Part shown: piece by piece, positions 12,000 to 23,262 of the stretch | Layout: every line of letters begins with the position of its first letter | Numbering within the stretch: position 1 is the first letter of the stretch | DNA from: Arthrinium phaeospermum | Taxonomy: Eukaryota; Ascomycota; Sordariomycetes; Amphisphaeriales; Apiosporaceae | Direction: 5' to 3' | Length of the DNA: 64,000 bases | Assembly (NCBI GenBank): GCA_006503535.1 | Contig: QYRS01000010.1 | Span: 2,418,001-2,482,000, forward strand | The notes under the pieces: model-generated | The model's input: the letters and a program-made list of their open reading frames with translations, nothing else | Database searches by the model: none | What the model was told of the DNA's origin: nothing | Position numbers and translations under genes: made by a program

Positions 12000-12101
12000 A
12001 TGCCTCCCTACTCCAAGTACTGCTGCCAATGCGGAGGCATGCTCGTCATCAGCGACAAGTGCTCGGCCTGCGCGCACACCGAATGCACCAAGTGCCTGTA
12101 A
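12000..12101 (+). CDS. Cys-rich microprotein, zinc-ribbon-like, 33 residues
   Basis: ATG in context TTCCATCATGCC. The product has six cysteines in paired form: YCCQCGG, KCSACAHTECTKC. The CxxC...CxxCxHxxCxxC spacing suggests a single zinc-binding ribbon, as seen in very small fungal proteins. An alternative 3' structure exists: a GT donor at 12098 (GTAAGAG) and an acceptor at 12243 (CTTGCAG) would skip the stop and add about 104 residues up to 12559, close to the convergent GTPase gene. That extension does not look protein-like beyond its first few residues, so the short form is listed, but splicing is undecided. Function unknown. Confidence 0.45.
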   Translation: MPPYSKYCCQCGGMLVISDKCSACAHTECTKCL

Positions 12102-12574
12102 GAGGAGAAGCAAAAGAAGCTTTCTCTTGTAGGAGTGAGTCAGCCCACGCATCCACCCCACCCTATCCACCCCCGTCTTACCTACCCCACGAGTTTCTTC
12201 CATTGCTTGGAGTGCACCCCACTTACACCACACCGACTTGCAGGTTCGATGTTTTTCGCGAAAAAGCATCGCATCATGTCACGACACGGGGAACGAACGG
12301 AGTTTTATTGAGCGATTACTGGGTTGATGCAAGGCTGTGTTCATTTCGTCTTACTTTCTATCTTTTTGACGACTATCTATTATGCATTCATGAAGCTATG
12401 GGTGGGGGGAAACTTGGGAGGTTCACTGCGTTTCCGGCGTTTCATCACCAGTGCAGTGTAATTGCGAGCGGCTCGCCTATTGTACAAATCAAACTGTCCT
12501 ATTCTCAAACGTCTTCAGCTCCAGCCAGATGGGTTCTCGTGTTTTCTCAATTCTCTTAGCCATCGAACCGTGCT

Positions 12575-15500
12575 TCAGCGTCGTCGTCGTCGCTTCTGTG
12601 ACGACGACGGTGCGTAGTGGTCGCTGCGCTGGTTTCCGAGCGGGTGTTGATAGCCATGGTCCTCGCGACCCTGGGGGAAATCTCGCTTCACGCCACGCTG
12701 TTGATACGGCAGCGACGACGTACCCGGGCTCGAGCTCGTGCCGGACTCGAGTGTCGCGCTTCTCTGGCGCCCGCCACGCTGCTGCTGCGCCTGTATCGGA
12801 GTTCGTGTCGGCGTTCCTAGCGGATCGGGGCTGGACTCGATCGTGATCACGTCTCGCTGGGGGTCTCTGCCGAAGACTCGGCCCATCGCAGAAGCGGCGC
12901 CCAGAAGACGGGTCGACAGGAGGGATGCGGCTTGCACCATGCGGGCGGGGGCCGCGGCGGCGCGGGCTGCTGCCTGTCTGGCCCGGCTTCGGGTAAGCGG
13001 GCGCAGTTCCTGCTCGCGGAAGCCGGAGGCCTTGGACCACTCCACCATCTCCTGGATGGCCTGCAGGTTCTTGCCCCAGTGCTTCATATGGAAGAGCTTC
13101 TGCACCTGATCGTCTACTCCCTCCTCGTCCAAGAGTTTGACCTTATCAGTCGACTTGGTCAGCTGGGTTTCCAGGATCTTGATGCGCTCTTCATATGACT
13201 TCTTGTTGTTCTTCAACGAGTCCAGTCGCTCCTCGTTTTTCTCCGTGTCGAAACCCAATGACTGGAGGTGGTTGACTTGCTCCTTTTCGTCCTTGATCAG
13301 CATGTCAAGGTAGGCGACCATGGCGTCGTTGTAGGGAATGATGCTCTTCTTCTTCAGGTACAGGCCGAAGCGAATGGCTGCGTCCTGCAACTGTTTAAGG
13401 GTCTTCTTGGAACTCTTGACCTCCTTCTCCAGTGTGTGAATGGCGGTCTGCTTCAGATTCTGATCAGACACGTTGGCTTTGAGTTGTTTCTGGATGTTGA
13501 CGTCCGTATGCTTCACCACCTTCTCGGTCTGGCTGTAACGGATATGAAGATGGCTCTGCCAGTGGTGACCACACTTCACGCATTCAGTACTTCTTCCAAA
13601 GTCGAAAGCAAGGCATTTCCTCATGTTCGGGTGACCTATCACATCCTCTTCAACGTCTCCCATATTACAATCATCGTGGCAGATAGACTGGTATATCGGT
13701 CTTCTGGATCCCGAGACGTCGTCGTACTTGATGCAGCGCGGATCTTTGCAGACTGTGCGAGGGTAGTCGAGTCGTTTGACCTCGATCTCAATGCGCTCGA
13801 AATACAGCAACTCCTCGAGCGACTTACCCTTTGTTTGGGCAGACTTGAGATCCTTGATTCTTTCTTCGTTCGAACGGATAGTCCGTTCGATCGCATCAGT
13901 GATGTCCGCGATCGGCTTCGTAAGTTCCGCGATGACCTCTCTAGCCCGATTGACACTCAGTGTGCTCTTGACGCGGTGGGGTTCTAGCGACTCGATGTAT
14001 TCGAGGAGGTTCTTTGTCTCCTTGGTCGACTGGGCCCAACTGTTGCGGAAGTCGGGCATATTCTCCATGGTGTATCCGTTTTGCTTCTTAGCCGCAAGGC
14101 ATCGGAAACTCTCCGAGTCAAAGCAGAAGACCTTGTCAGCTGACAGGTCGAGGCCCAGGGACGCGTGCTTCTCCAGGAGGATTCTGAGTGGCTTCAGTGA
14201 GTCACCGGGCATGTAGTTTGACTGTCGGGTGTTTGTGAAACCCCAGACAATGTTTCGTGCAGCATCGCGGTGGAGATACGTCAGGAGCTCTTGTACGCAG
14301 TATTTGAAGATGACAGTCATCCGGGCGTTGTTCGGCTTGACCAGAATGAGTATACCATGCAGGGTTGGGAATTGATTCAGGGTGCTGAGGATTTTGGACA
14401 TGTTGAGCTTATCGAGCTCTTCGCCTCTGGTATCACCGATACCTGGCGTATCGATGAGACGGATCAAACGATCGCCATCTTGCACGCGGTAGACGGTGGG
14501 GGATTGGGTTGCTGACTGGCCAGTTGATCCATCGCGTTCCTCGTCGTCCTGCCCTACCTTCACATCCAGCTCAACAAACTTGTTCTTGTCGTCCTTGGTC
14601 TGGATAGTGAACGAACTCGGGACGGCGTGTTCTAGCTTCTCGTGGTTCATCGCGTCATCCAGGGTGTCGAACATCATGTGGTTGTAGAAGGCGTTGATGA
14701 AGGTGCTCTTGCCTACTCCAGACTCACCGAGTATCAGTATGTTCATCTCCTTGTATGAGTGCAGAGAGCTGAGTTTGTCTTCCAGCTTTTGGGCATCCCA
14801 TTGGACGAGCTTTCTACCATGTGCCTCCGCGCTGCACTGCCATCTGGTATCGCCCATGTTGGTACGGCCGCAGTCGCAGTAGAAGAACTTGTCATGGTAC
14901 TCCAGAACGCGACGGCAATGGTAACATGTCCACTCTTGGGGCGTGGACTCGTCGCATGGACATGGCAGACTGACTGGTCGTCTCTCGCGAGGCGCAGGAT
15001 GGCCTTGGTGGGCGGTAGAGTTGATGTCGCGTTTCATGAAGCATTGGTCCGCCAAATCCATAGCCTCCACCATGTCAGCTATTTTGACCTCGCCATGGCT
15101 GTAGAACGAGACACGGGGCTTGGGAAAGGGTACTTGGCTTGGATCGCACTCCGCCATAGCCACATTGTAGTTTCCAGGGTTGCGGGCGAGAAGCCGTATG
15201 ATCACTTCTTGGCTTTCCTGCCACGAAGCCTCATCCTGTCTCATCTGATTGGTGAAGAACATGATGTATATGTCGCCTCCTGCAGAGACGACATCTTGCG
15301 AACTGTCGTAGTCGAGATAGTAGCCTCCATAGACAGCTAGGGTCTTACGCAGGTTGATTTCATCGGCGACTCGGGAAACGAATACCGGCAAAAGATCAGG
15401 CGAGTTCTTGGATTGCAGGTGTTCGTCTAGTAAATTGCCCAGGGAGTCCTCCGAGGATTGACCTGACCGCAGGTCGAGCAAGACGGAACCAATGTCCATC

Positions 15501-16534
15501 TTGAGTTGGTCTTTTGCCTCTAAAGCATCTTCAAGGTGAATCACAGTCTGGGAGAGGCGCTGCAGGCTGGGTCCTGTGAGCATGAAATCGATGGCGCCCA
15601 TGTCACGGATAGTTCGCTTGACCTGGCAAACCAGGTTGGTCCACTTCTCCCAAGTGACGATGAGTTTCTCAAGAGCCCAGTTCGGAGCTTGGCCCACAGA
15701 GACATTGCGTCCAATTTGTAGACCAAACATGGTGCGAAGGTAGTCAAGAGGTGCGAGGGTATACGAAATCGGGAGACCACGGCCATACTGTGTCTTGCCG
15801 AGCATGGAAGGGATTTTGGGAATAAGCTCCTGGACGTCTGAGTATTTGGCTGGGTGTGGGATCGACGTTCCTGTGAGGTCGCTGAATACCATGAATTTCA
15901 TGCTATCCATGTTCGGTTGCATAGAGCAATCGCCAGTATTGGCTGATGACTCTCTGCCAACACTGCTTTTGGTGTTGGAAACATGAGACAGAATCATAGA
16001 CCTGACATGGTCCATGTTATGCATCATATCGTCTTGTTCGGTGCCTGCATCGGTTGAGCTTTGTTGGGCACAGACGACAAACTGGACACCGAACGTGATG
16101 CCAACAACCACATGTGTGTTGCTCTTGTTTCTTAGAGGCTCCTGCATGATGTGATCACGCAAGCCCGGATGGCCAAGGTTCAGTGAGAGGTGTTCAGTGA
16201 TGATTTCAGCGAGAACGAATCCTTCAGCGACTCCCGGGTCGGGAGGGGGCTGGCGCAAGTACCTGGCGGCGCCCTGAACTTGAACAAAATCAGCGATGAA
16301 GCTTGCAGCAAGGTCTGGGGCAACTCCGAACGCCTTGAACCGATCTTGGGCAGCACCGGATGGGAAAACCTGTGTCATGACTGTCCTATCCCGATCTACT
16401 GTTCTGGCCTTGTTTGGGTAGTTATCTCTAATGAAGGAGTCATCTGAGAATTCGTCACGGTGAGCATTATAGGGAGTACCCAGATACGCATCCTGCCCGA
16501 GCGAAGGCCGCATATGGGTGTTGTTGGAAGCCAT
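12575..16534 (-). CDS. Large AIG1-like GTPase with Cys-rich and coiled-coil regions
   Basis: A single open frame of 1,319 residues from the ATG at 16534; the frame extends 29 codons further up but without an ATG. A helical N-terminal half of unknown fold is followed by a Cys-rich segment at about 540-590 (PCPCDESTPQEWTCYHC, FYCDCGRT) and a P-loop GTPase domain: G1 GESGVGKST at 603-611, G3 DTPGIGDT at 695-702, and FTNTR at the probable G4 site. A second Cys/His cluster follows (CKDPRC, CHDDC, CVKCGHHWQSHLH), then long coiled coils and a basic tail ending in five arginines. The G domain resembles AIG1/GIMAP-type GTPases, which in animals and plants act at membranes in immunity; a role in fungal self/non-self control is only inference. 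Upstream GTAAGT motifs on the minus strand near 16,742 and 16,970 suggest spliced 5' leader exons. Confidence 0.8.
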   Translation of the reverse strand: MASNNTHMRPSLGQDAYLGTPYNAHRDEFSDDSFIRDNYPNKARTVDRDRTVMTQVFPSGAAQDRFKAFGVAPDLAASFIADFVQVQGAARYLRQPPPDPGVAEGFVLAEIITEHLSLNLGHPGLRDHIMQEPLRNKSNTHVVVGITFGVQFVVCAQQSSTDAGTEQDDMMHNMDHVRSMILSHVSNTKSSVGRESSANTGDCSMQPNMDSMKFMVFSDLTGTSIPHPAKYSDVQELIPKIPSMLGKTQYGRGLPISYTLAPLDYLRTMFGLQIGRNVSVGQAPNWALEKLIVTWEKWTNLVCQVKRTIRDMGAIDFMLTGPSLQRLSQTVIHLEDALEAKDQLKMDIGSVLLDLRSGQSSEDSLGNLLDEHLQSKNSPDLLPVFVSRVADEINLRKTLAVYGGYYLDYDSSQDVVSAGGDIYIMFFTNQMRQDEASWQESQEVIIRLLARNPGNYNVAMAECDPSQVPFPKPRVSFYSHGEVKIADMVEAMDLADQCFMKRDINSTAHQGHPAPRERRPVSLPCPCDESTPQEWTCYHCRRVLEYHDKFFYCDCGRTNMGDTRWQCSAEAHGRKLVQWDAQKLEDKLSSLHSYKEMNILILGESGVGKSTFINAFYNHMMFDTLDDAMNHEKLEHAVPSSFTIQTKDDKNKFVELDVKVGQDDEERDGSTGQSATQSPTVYRVQDGDRLIRLIDTPGIGDTRGEELDKLNMSKILSTLNQFPTLHGILILVKPNNARMTVIFKYCVQELLTYLHRDAARNIVWGFTNTRQSNYMPGDSLKPLRILLEKHASLGLDLSADKVFCFDSESFRCLAAKKQNGYTMENMPDFRNSWAQSTKETKNLLEYIESLEPHRVKSTLSVNRAREVIAELTKPIADITDAIERTIRSNEERIKDLKSAQTKGKSLEELLYFERIEIEVKRLDYPRTVCKDPRCIKYDDVSGSRRPIYQSICHDDCNMGDVEEDVIGHPNMRKCLAFDFGRSTECVKCGHHWQSHLHIRYSQTEKVVKHTDVNIQKQLKANVSDQNLKQTAIHTLEKEVKSSKKTLKQLQDAAIRFGLYLKKKSIIPYNDAMVAYLDMLIKDEKEQVNHLQSLGFDTEKNEERLDSLKNNKKSYEERIKILETQLTKSTDKVKLLDEEGVDDQVQKLFHMKHWGKNLQAIQEMVEWSKASGFREQELRPLTRSRARQAAARAAAAPARMVQAASLLSTRLLGAASAMGRVFGRDPQRDVITIESSPDPLGTPTRTPIQAQQQRGGRQRSATLESGTSSSPGTSSLPYQQRGVKRDFPQGREDHGYQHPLGNQRSDHYAPSSSQKRRRRR

Positions 16535-19393
16535 CTCGACGATGATTCTGGCGAATAGAAAGTGGAAGCTTGACGCTTGTTTGGGAAGCAGGTTACTGTG
16601 GCGGAATAAGAAGTTAGTCAATTGCGTTTGGAGCTTCAGTACTCAGCAAGCCACTGAACGAGCGACAATCATGACCCGCTGGCCTGATGTAAGGCAGGAT
16701 CACGGAACCGCCTTTCGAACGCTCAAATCCATGTTGACTTACCAGGCGATGATGTCGCAATGCTAGGAGGTTAGCAGTACCACGAGCACTGCAAGAACAG
16801 AAATGTCTGGATTGATGCGAGAAGGAAACTGCAACACGCGTGTATTGTCAGAAAAATTGAAGATGCGTACGAAGGCTCAGGGCAAATGGTGTCATGGAAA
16901 ATTGGTTGATGCCAAATGAGAACTTGGATTATTGGAGGAGAGGTAGAAAAGAAGAAACCATGTACTTACCAGCTGTCGTAAACAGAGTTGCTCACGCCTT
17001 CAAAAGAAGAAATGAGGACAGAATGTGAAGAGCTTAATGTGTTTGGATTGCCAAGTACTTGTATCGTACTGGGCAAAGAATCGTAGTTGCAACTTCTCAA
17101 GATATTGCTGAAGAGGGATGTGGGAGATGGGAAAAGCTGAGGGGTGTTGTATGTGGTGAAGGTGAGTAGCAGGAACTTGTGACTATCTCCTCCTTGGATG
17201 AGATGAAGAGGCCTGGTAAGGCTGGGGAGCGTTGAGGTTGGATGCGAGTTTGCGTGTGGAAGGTGAAGTTCAAATCATCCCAGATAGCTTGAGCGGAGGC
17301 AGGCTGGCAGATGGTTTGGTTTGGTGAGAAGAAGTACTTATGCAGAAAAGGTAGGTGGTTCAGCTTCTTCGGCTGACAAAAGATGAGGCCGAGATGATAT
17401 AAATTCTTGGCTCGATGCTGAGAGTTGGGTTCTGAAGAAAAGGATGAGTAAATACCCAGTCAAAAAGACTAAGAGAATGGTGGAGAATGTTAATGACAAT
17501 CGAAAAAATAATCATCTGAGACAGGTTGATGGTGGCCCAGAATTACCTTTGGTGAAGGACATGTAAAGGCCTGGAGAGGTGGTTGAGTGTGATTGTGTGG
17601 CCATCCCAGGCCTTCGGGGTGGTGGTTGGTGTTTTGCAGAATGTGAGAAAATAAGTTCTTTGACTTAGGAAGTCACTTTGGGTAATTGCTATTTTCATTT
17701 ATTGGTAACCTTTGCGGGTCTGGGTAGCTGTTGCAGAGGCTACAGCAGAGGATAGGATACGACAGTTTACAATTCGGGGGTATGAAGGGACCTGTATCCG
17801 ACTTGGTTCGGGTGTTCAAACCCTCATTCATTGCTTCACGAGAAGAAACTTGTTACGTGTGGGATTCAAGAACAGCCCCCTCATTATAAGTTTGCTTGGG
17901 GGATAGAAACGGGTGGTTCACATATCATAGCTACTTGAACTAAAGGCAAAGTTATCTTGGAGACTGTCATGCCAGATGACCAACAAGGACACTTTCACAG
18001 ATGTTGCCAAGGAATTATATCGTGAGAAAGAACAATGGGTTTAAAATAAAGCTACCAGTACATGTTGGTCGGGATTTCTTCTCAGAGTGCACTTCTTGGA
18101 ACACTGCAAGCCTGGGACATCGTATGCTCACTAAATCCTATACGGGGCTGAACCAATCAGATTGAGGGCTTCGGCATTGGTAACCAAATCAAATCAGAAC
18201 ATGTCACTCGTTCAATTTCGCTACGTTGAAGCAAAGTCAACATTAAAGTGTATTGGTCTTCCCATTGATATCGTCAACTGCAGTCCAGTTGATTTCAGAG
18301 TCCCTGTACTCGACGTACATGATTAAATCAACCTTGTCTTGGGGTGCACTCGAGATAATAGGAAGCCTTGGACCACGCAGCCCACAAACCAAAAGTCCAC
18401 ACCATCAAAACAGACGCTACGGGGACACTTAGCCCATTTTTGCTGGCCATGCAAATAGTGCTTTCGTCATGTTGTTGCTCTCCATAGCCCAAGGTTGCAA
18501 CGAATGGATTCAGATAGCCAATTCTTAGGATTAAATATTGAGGCAAATTTCGCACTTACCCCAGGCCGGCAATTCGTTGATACTCCGCAGCTCCGTCTGA
18601 GTGGCGGAGCCATCGCGGGCGCCAAGCCCATTCCCCGTCGGCGGTTTCGTGTAATCGCCAATCGCCGGCTTATCAAAGCTTCGGGGCCGAAGTCAATACA
18701 CGCTACTGCAGTCACTAGGTACCTAAGCAATTTGAGTTGTGACTGTGCATGGTGGCTTCGCTAATTCAATGTGTTTCGTCGCTGCCTAAACGGATTCAGA
18801 GCGCCGCCAAAACTGGGTGCCAGGGTCAGTTGCACCCGCGCGGGTATTTGCAAGTTTCTTTTCTCCCAATTTCTAATCCAAATTGTAGAACGCATCTTGG
18901 CGCACTGCCTGAATAATTACATTCCCTGCAGTAGTTTCCAGCTCGGATTGCTTTGTTAATGCGGCTTACTTGACGAGTGCTGCAGCTGTACAGGCGAAAC
19001 TCGCTCTGGGGGTCGCTAGGCCAAGCAGGGATACTGCTAACCTCAGCTCCATGCCTCTCCCGCCAATCAAATGCGTCACCGCCAAGAAAGTTGGGGGCCG
19101 ACAGCCCTACATGGCCGCTAATACAGAGAGTGGGCACCATCTCTCCCCGGCCGCTGTACCTAAAGCTTGATCATTGGTGGAGTGCATGGCCATCATGCCG
19201 TGAAACCACTACCCGTAACCGCGAAAGGCCGAGGACGCGGGAGAAAAGGCGAAAACTCCAGGCACCAGTATGACTGATATAAAGCATTCATCCGAATCAT
19301 CAAGGGCAACTGTTATTCAATTCAATCTTCAACCAATCTGAAATACAGCAATTTGACCTGCCTCGTCAACTAATTATATTTACTGCTTACTTC
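16535..19393. other. Intergenic, about 2.9 kb; spliced leader of the GTPase gene likely
   Basis: No coding gene recognised. Minus-strand donor-like GTAAGT sites (near 16,742 and 16,970) may belong to 5' UTR introns of the GTPase gene. The right end is the promoter of the MDR gene. Confidence 0.45.
19278..19283 (+). promoter_or_regulatory. TATA box for the MDR oxidoreductase gene
   Basis: TATAAA 116 bases before the ATG at 19394. This spacing leaves a leader of roughly 80 bases to that ATG and so favours it over the downstream ATG at 19580. Confidence 0.5.
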
Positions 19394-20520
19394 ATGTGCA
19401 CCGCTGCGAAGCGCTCCATCTCCGAGTTATCTCGACTTCGGCAACCCCTTCTTTCTCGCTCCTCAGTCAGCCATCATCACCACACTATATCAGGACAGCA
19501 ATTCGCCTCCTGCGTCACCAGAAATTTCCAGAAGCACTTCTCGTCCTCGTCACTACTTCGCCGCAACAGCACCACCAACATGCACGCCGCCCGAGTCCAG
19601 AACTGGTCCGAGGGCCCCCGCTACGTCGCCGTCGACGCCCCACCCGCACCCACCGCCGACGAACTGCAACTCCGCGTCCTCGCGGCCGGGGCCCATAACG
19701 TCGTCCGGTCCCGCGCGAGGGGGACGCACTACTCCGCCAAGACCCTGCCGCACACGCTCGGCATGGACTGCGTCGCGCGCGACGAAGCCACGGGCCAGCT
19801 GTACTACGTCGCCTCCCTGGCCGACAACTTCGGCACCTTCGTCGAGTACATCAACGTCCCCAAGAAGGGCAGCACCCTCTTGGTGCCTCTCCCCGAGGGC
19901 GCCGACCCCGTCGCCGTCGCGGGCAGCGTCAATCCGGCCATGAGCAGCTGGATGGCCATCGCGGCCCGCACCAGCGACCTGCCGCAGGACTGGACCTGCC
20001 TGATCCTCGGCGCCACCAGCGCGAGCGGCCGCCTCGCCGTGCACGCCGCCAAGGCCCTGGGCGCGAAGAAGGTCGTCGGCGCGGCGCGCAGCGAGGCCAC
20101 CCTGAAGACCGTCGAGGGGCTGGACGACTACGTCGTCTTCGACGCCGCCGAGAAGGACCCGCAGCTGCTCAACGCGGCGGGCGCCGACGTGGTGCTCGAC
20201 TACGTCTACGGCGACGTCGCCGAGAAGTTCTTCGCCAACTTCCGCAACCCGGGCAAGCCCGTGCAGTACGTGCAGATCGGCGTGCTGTCGGGCAAGGACG
20301 GCGTCGCCCTGCCGTCCGGGATCCTGCGCTCGACCGACTTGACGATCCGCGGGGCTGGCGGCGGCAGCTGGGGCATGGGGCAGCTGATGAAGGAGTTGCC
20401 GGTGCTGGTGCCCCGGCTCGTGGGTGGCCGGCTCTGCCGACGACTAAGGTAGAGCTTAAGGATATTGAGGAGACGTGGGGGGACAAGTCGCTGGAGGGGC
20501 GGGTGGTTTACGTTATTTGA
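19394..20520 (+). CDS. MDR-family NAD(P)-dependent oxidoreductase, 3' frame break
   Basis: Medium-chain dehydrogenase/quinone oxidoreductase-like protein. From the ATG at 19580 (MHAARVQNW) it begins like cytosolic relatives. The 62 residues from the ATG at 19394 add an Arg/Ser-rich, acid-free stretch (FSSSSLLRRNSTTNM) typical of a mitochondrial presequence. The Rossmann motif LILGATSASGR follows, with GAARSEATLK after it. Near 20425 the frame breaks: as sequenced the ORF stops at 20452, but one added base in the GGTGGCC run restores a normal C-terminus (TTKVELKDIEETWGDKSLEG) ending at 20520, about 375 residues in all. I judge the break an under-called base rather than real decay. Substrate unknown; no classical zinc-ligand set was noticed. 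Confidence 0.72.
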
Positions 20521-21050
20521 ATTTGGGGTAGGTGCTTTTGGGGGTTGCGGGAGTTTCGGGGAACCTACTACTTTAGAATTTGAGCATACACGTCTAAATG
20601 CAATACCCACCTCACATTGAAATCAATTTACGGACCTGTGTGAAGCAATTGCCAATCCGTTCTGCTTGCTACCCGCCATAATAACCGGCCCCTGTCCTGG
20701 CAATGGAGCTTCCTGTCATCAATTATGGATGCAATGCACCGCGACTATTTCCCTCGAGCGTCGTCATGGAGGATTGGTTCCGAACTATTAGCCTGAATGT
20801 TGATCAGTGGGATTGCGGATCTTCCCGTCGCGGGGGCCTGGGGTCGGTTGTAAGACGTGCATCACCATGACGCTCCACCGACGACATGGGATGGATCTCC
20901 AATTCTTCTTCAACCAAAAGCTCCTCTGCGGGGGCGACACTGAAAACACTCTTCAAAAGTCCACCTGTACCTTTGATCAATTGATGCCCTTATGTGGCAA
21001 CAAATACGATCTTCTCAGGATCCTTTCAATAACGATTACACCTATTGAAG
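20521..21050. other. Intergenic
   Basis: 3' flank of the MDR gene and promoter of the next gene. No other feature seen. Confidence 0.5.
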
Positions 21051-21783
21051 ATGAGCACTCGCGGGATTGACACCGGCACCGGCCGGCCGGAGGACTACAT
21101 ATCCCGGGTGGAGACGAACCCCGGCCTGAAAGGCAACGATGCCGGTCCTAAGATGCCTGATCTTAGGAACGTGAGAAGTGAGCCGCCGCCACAGGTACGT
21201 CCACGCTTCTGAAAAGCTGCATAAACACGATGAGTATCTCACGAACAGCATCTAGACCAAACCTCGCCGCGGTAGCTTCCTGGACACCGTAAAGGAAGCC
21301 CTCAAGCCCGGCGACATCCGCGCCGGCAAGGCCAGCCAAGGCGCCTGGGAGGGGCAGCTGATGGAGAGCACCTCCTCAATGACGGCCGGGCCCCACAAGC
21401 AGAGCAGAAACCACACCCGGCAGCAACCGCAGCATCAAGAAGACGGCACCAAGCTCTTCGACGCCCCGCTGACCGTGCCCGAGCACCACCACGCCCGCGA
21501 GCGGCACCGCAGCCACGGCGTCATGGACCACCTGCTGGGCCGCCACCGGGCCCACGACGACCCGAGCGGCATCATCGGGTCGCGTCGGGACCGGGCCGCG
21601 CTGGGTAGCAGCGGCAGCGGCACTAACACCGCCAAGAAGAGCACGGGGCCGCCCGGGGGGCTCAACGAGGACGACGACGGCAGCTACACGTTCGAGGTGC
21701 CGCGCGGCAGCCGCGAGGACCCGAGGCGCAGCGCGGTCGACGCGGTGCCCCGGGCGTCGGCGCTGGATATGGATGAGGGGTGA
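21051..21783 (+). CDS. Hydrophilic two-exon protein of unknown function
   Basis: Exons 21051-21194 and 21256-21783, with a 61-base intron (GTACGT...TCTAG); the spliced product is 223 residues. The junction falls on a codon boundary, and any other acceptor nearby gives an early stop. The N-terminus reads STRGIDTGTGRPEDYISRV and exon 2 opens with PRRGSFLDTVKEALKPGDIR. The rest is rich in Gly, Ser, Arg, His and Asp and looks disordered. There is no signal peptide or membrane segment. Its composition is like small stress- or conidiation-associated fungal proteins, but I do not recognise a defined family. Confidence 0.65.
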
Positions 21784-22317
21784 ACCATGCCTACTCGGTA
21801 CGTGTTTCTTTTCCTTGGTTGTCGCTGCTTACTTGGGGTGCCACCGTCAGGTCGACTTATGTGGATGTGTACTGATCGTATTTCTTGAACCAGACGAGAG
21901 ATCATGTCAAGAAAACTAGCAAGGATACTGGCGGCGCTCAGCAACCCAAGAATGTTGCGTCGTCTAGCCAATACTTGACGGACTCTGGTCTCTATGAGTA
22001 GACCAGCTGCCAGTGTGGCAACGGCAAAATTTCTTTCCTGCTGAAGCTGTCGGTGAATCGGTTGAAAATATACTTGGCGAAGGCGAACACATGGGAACGG
22101 AGAGGTAGGGTCCATGACGACCGCTGCTTTAGCAAATTGCTGAATGATGGGCTCGACTCAAAATGCATTGGATGGAAAAGGGACTGATATTGCTGATGTA
22201 TCACAGAAATTGAGCTATACATTAAGACTTATTAACATATGGTTGGAAAATGGGCCAATCTATGGTGCTTGGGTCGAGTGATTGGCATTCGAAGATTAGG
22301 GTGCCTCCTAGGTAAGA
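21784..22317. other. Intergenic before the AT-rich tract
   Basis: Normal base composition, no gene recognised. Composition changes sharply at about 22,318. Confidence 0.45.
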
Positions 22318-23100
22318 GGCTAAACTACACTCGTTTAAGAGTTTATATTTATATATAAAGTATTAATATACGATCGATCGGCAAGGCTTAAAATTATCTA
22401 ATTAGCTTTATATAACGCCCTCCCTTTTTCCTTCCTTCCCCCCTTTAGATTTATTCGTTATCCTTTTCGTTAAACCTTTTAATTAATGCCTAGAATTAAG
22501 GGTCTTTTTAAATATCGCGATTAAAGAATAAGGTTTAGATAATATTTTTTTATTTATTTTTTATTTATGGAAATTTTTAAATTATTTAATTTATTTTATA
22601 AAGAAAGTTTTATTATCGCCGAGATTTTATTTTTTTAAAAAAAGCTTATAATTAATAATATACGTTTTATAAAAAGCCGGTTTAAATAGGGTATTCTTTT
22701 TAATTTTATATTTAATAATTTTTAAAAGTTTTGTAATCGTTTATATTTTTTTAAAAACTTTATAATATTAAAGTAAGTAATTTCATATTAATTATTCGTT
22801 ATTAATTTCTTTTTTCGTAATATATTAAACGTCGATTAGTTTTAAAGATTTTTATCGTTATAGTAAATAAACGTAACGAAGTAGATATATTATATTTTTT
22901 AATAATAAATAATATATATAATTATATTAAATAAAAGACTTTTAAATAATTAATAAAGGAAACGAGGATAGCTTTTATATATAATCCGTTAAATTATTAA
23001 TAACGACCGGAGATATAACCGGGACCGAAGAGGGAATTTTATAGTTATCGTAAGCCGTTATTAAGCTTTTATTAATTTATAAAAATTATAATTCTCCTGT
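22318..23100. repeat. AT-rich, RIP-like relic tract
   Basis: About 780 bases of extremely AT-rich sequence dominated by TA, AAT and TTT words, with sharp edges against GC-rich DNA on both sides. This is typical of a repeat or transposon copy mutated by RIP (C to T in CpA context). No ORF survives, so the original element cannot be identified. It marks the left edge of the accessory island. Confidence 0.7.
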
Positions 23101-23262
23101 TGGGATTGCCTCTTTAGGAAGTTCCGAGATTTGGACAGCCCGGCCCTGATTCGCTCGCTAAAGTTCGCCAAGACCCCTACGAGCCACACGCTCCCAGCGC
23201 ACCCGCCACTCACATGTACCGACACCTCGCCCGAGTACCTTCTGGTCCTTCGCGGATTTGGC

